Source: Muribaculaceae bacterium | GTDB lineage: Bacteria > Bacteroidota > Bacteroidia > Bacteroidales > Muribaculaceae | Assembly (NCBI GenBank): GCA_024400895.1 | Contig: JAKSMA010000137.1 | Coordinates: 1-6,702, forward strand | Direction: 5' to 3' | DNA: 6,702 bases | Shown here: positions 6,263-6,702 of the stretch, piece by piece | How positions within the stretch are numbered: the first letter of the stretch is position 1 | How the letters are laid out: each line of letters begins with the position of its first letter | Notes under the pieces: model-generated | The model's input: the letters and a program-made list of their open reading frames with translations, nothing else | Told to the model about the DNA's origin: nothing | Database searches by the model: none | Translations under genes and position numbers: made by a program

Positions 6263-6342
6263 GAAACACTTGAAACACCTGAAACACTTGAAACACTTGA
6301 AACACCTGAAACACTTGAAACACTTGAAACACCTGAAACACC
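6263..6342. repeat. 9-bp tandem repeat (GAAACACYT), 8 full copies plus a partial ninth
   Basis: Units run without interruption: GAAACACTT, GAAACACCT, then TT, TT, CT, TT, TT, CT endings, and a final GAAACACC. The only variation is the eighth base, and it follows a strict three-unit order (CT, TT, TT). The array is therefore also a 27-bp repeat, which suggests growth by duplication of three units. A degenerate unit, GAATCACAC, precedes it at 6254-6262. The nine-base period keeps a frame open on both strands, but the resulting peptides look like repeat artefacts. Confidence 0.95.
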
Positions 6343-6414
6343 ATTTTTCTGTTCGCTTTTGGACCAAAAACCGCTACAATTTTGGGCAAAATCGAAAGCC
6401 AAAACACTTGCTCG

Positions 6415-6463
6415 GAAGTCAAGAAGTGAAGAAGTCATCGCTTCTGCGTCGCTGAGAAGTTAA
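6415..6463. repeat. Short GAAGTnAA repeat cluster
   Basis: Three head-to-tail 8-bp units, GAAGTCAA (6415-6422), GAAGTGAA (6423-6430) and GAAGTCAT (6431-6438), are followed after 17 nt by GAAGTTAA (6456-6463). The intervening CTTCT (near 6440-6445) can pair with AGAAG on either side, so two alternative 5-bp hairpins are possible. This looks like decayed minisatellite or intergenic repeat DNA of the same kind as the 9-bp array nearby. Confidence 0.6.
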
Positions 6464-6565
6464 GACAACACCGACGGGTCAATACGCCAAAGAGCTCTGG
6501 TGCGAAGATAGTTTTTAAGAGAATCGCGAGCAATGTCAAAAAGGAAGAATAATTTTCGTGTTATC

Positions 6566-6673
6566 GCGGACTTTCAGCCCGCATATATTAGGTGCCGTGC
6601 CTTCCCCCCGGCCTTCGCTTCGCTACGACCGGGGTTATCGTTCGCTTACGCTCACATGTCGGGCTTTCAGCCC
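6566..6673. repeat. REP-like palindromic repeat block
   Basis: Two near-identical words, GGACTTTCAGCCC (6568-6580) and GGGCTTTCAGCCC (6661-6673), flank a central palindrome. The first extends to a 7-bp stem with one mismatch (6566-6582); the second folds as GGGCT/AGCCC around TTC. Between them CCCCGG (6606-6611) pairs with CCGGGG (6629-6634) across a 17-nt TTCGCTTCGC-type loop, followed by the similar GTTCGCTTACGCTC (6640-6653). This hairpin cluster resembles dispersed REP/BIME-type intergenic elements that I recognise in general form from Bacteroidales genomes; copy number cannot be checked here. The block may continue past 6673. Confidence 0.6.
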
Positions 6674-6702
6674 TTGCTCCCGCTGCACCAAACCACGCAT
6701 GT

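Larger units (their letters stand above)
6121..6702. other. Non-coding, repeat-rich flank upstream of the operon
   Basis: I see no convincing gene in these 582 bases. The ORFs that cross it are short and mostly translate the repeats into VFQVFQ-, VSSVSG- or ETLETP-type strings. It contains an AT-rich stretch next to the operon, a purine-rich stretch around 6168-6222, a 9-bp tandem repeat, a cluster of GAAGT words and a palindrome-rich REP-like block. No tRNA, rRNA or CRISPR array was recognised. A gene may begin beyond the right edge. Confidence 0.6.

Noticed and set aside
6254..6342. CRISPR array
   Set aside because: The units are 9 bp with no spacers and no cas genes are present; this is a simple tandem repeat.
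6184..6463. Small open frames over the 9-bp array on both strands (VFQVFQ, VSSVSG, ETLETP strings)
   Set aside because: A nine-base period keeps every frame open. The peptides simply restate the repeat and no conserved flanking sequence supports coding.

Overview
The window looks like chromosomal DNA of a member of Bacteroidota, most likely the order Bacteroidales (Prevotella-like). This rests on three things: upstream regions with the Bacteroidota -7 box TAnnTTTG and no Shine-Dalgarno sequences, a DUF4143-type AAA ATPase of a kind common in that order, and the family-level look of all five proteins. I could not run any search, so the taxonomic call is by recognition only.

Layout. Bases 1-1345 (minus strand) hold nearly all of a GntP-family proton symporter; its last few codons lie off the left edge. 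Bases 1346-1666 separate it from a divergent gene and hold a plausible symporter promoter, a CA-rich simple-sequence tract, and two 43-bp direct repeats. Each repeat is an inverted pair of TTATGTAAnTTTG-like motifs. Bases 1667-2830 (plus strand) encode a 387-residue AAA_14/DUF4143 ATPase with a winged-helix region and a C-terminal PD-(D/E)xK-like motif. Sampled 60-base blocks of it are clearly AT-richer than its neighbours, so it is a likely acquired cargo gene. Bases 2831-2964 lie between convergent genes and carry two hairpins, one with a perfect 18-bp stem.

Bases 6108-2965 (minus strand) form a tight three-gene unit. It begins with a CNNM/CBS/CorC membrane protein (hemolysin-C/GldE-like), followed after 19 bp by an ABC ATPase, which overlaps a MacB/FtsX-type permease by 4 bp (ATGA). 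The last two genes should make one ABC exporter or mechanotransmission complex. The CorC-like protein is probably co-transcribed, but a shared function is not shown. A perfect TAnnTTTG box ends only 4 nt before the first ATG, which suggests a leaderless or nearly leaderless transcript.

Bases 6109-6702 appear to be non-coding. They hold a 9-bp tandem repeat with a 27-bp higher-order pattern, a short GAAGT-type repeat cluster, and a REP-like block of palindromes at the right edge.

The most interesting signals are the duplicated inverted-repeat module in front of the ATPase, the ABC ATPase that lacks the H-loop histidine and has an altered signature, and the repeat-dense right flank. I did not find a clear new defence or mobile system.
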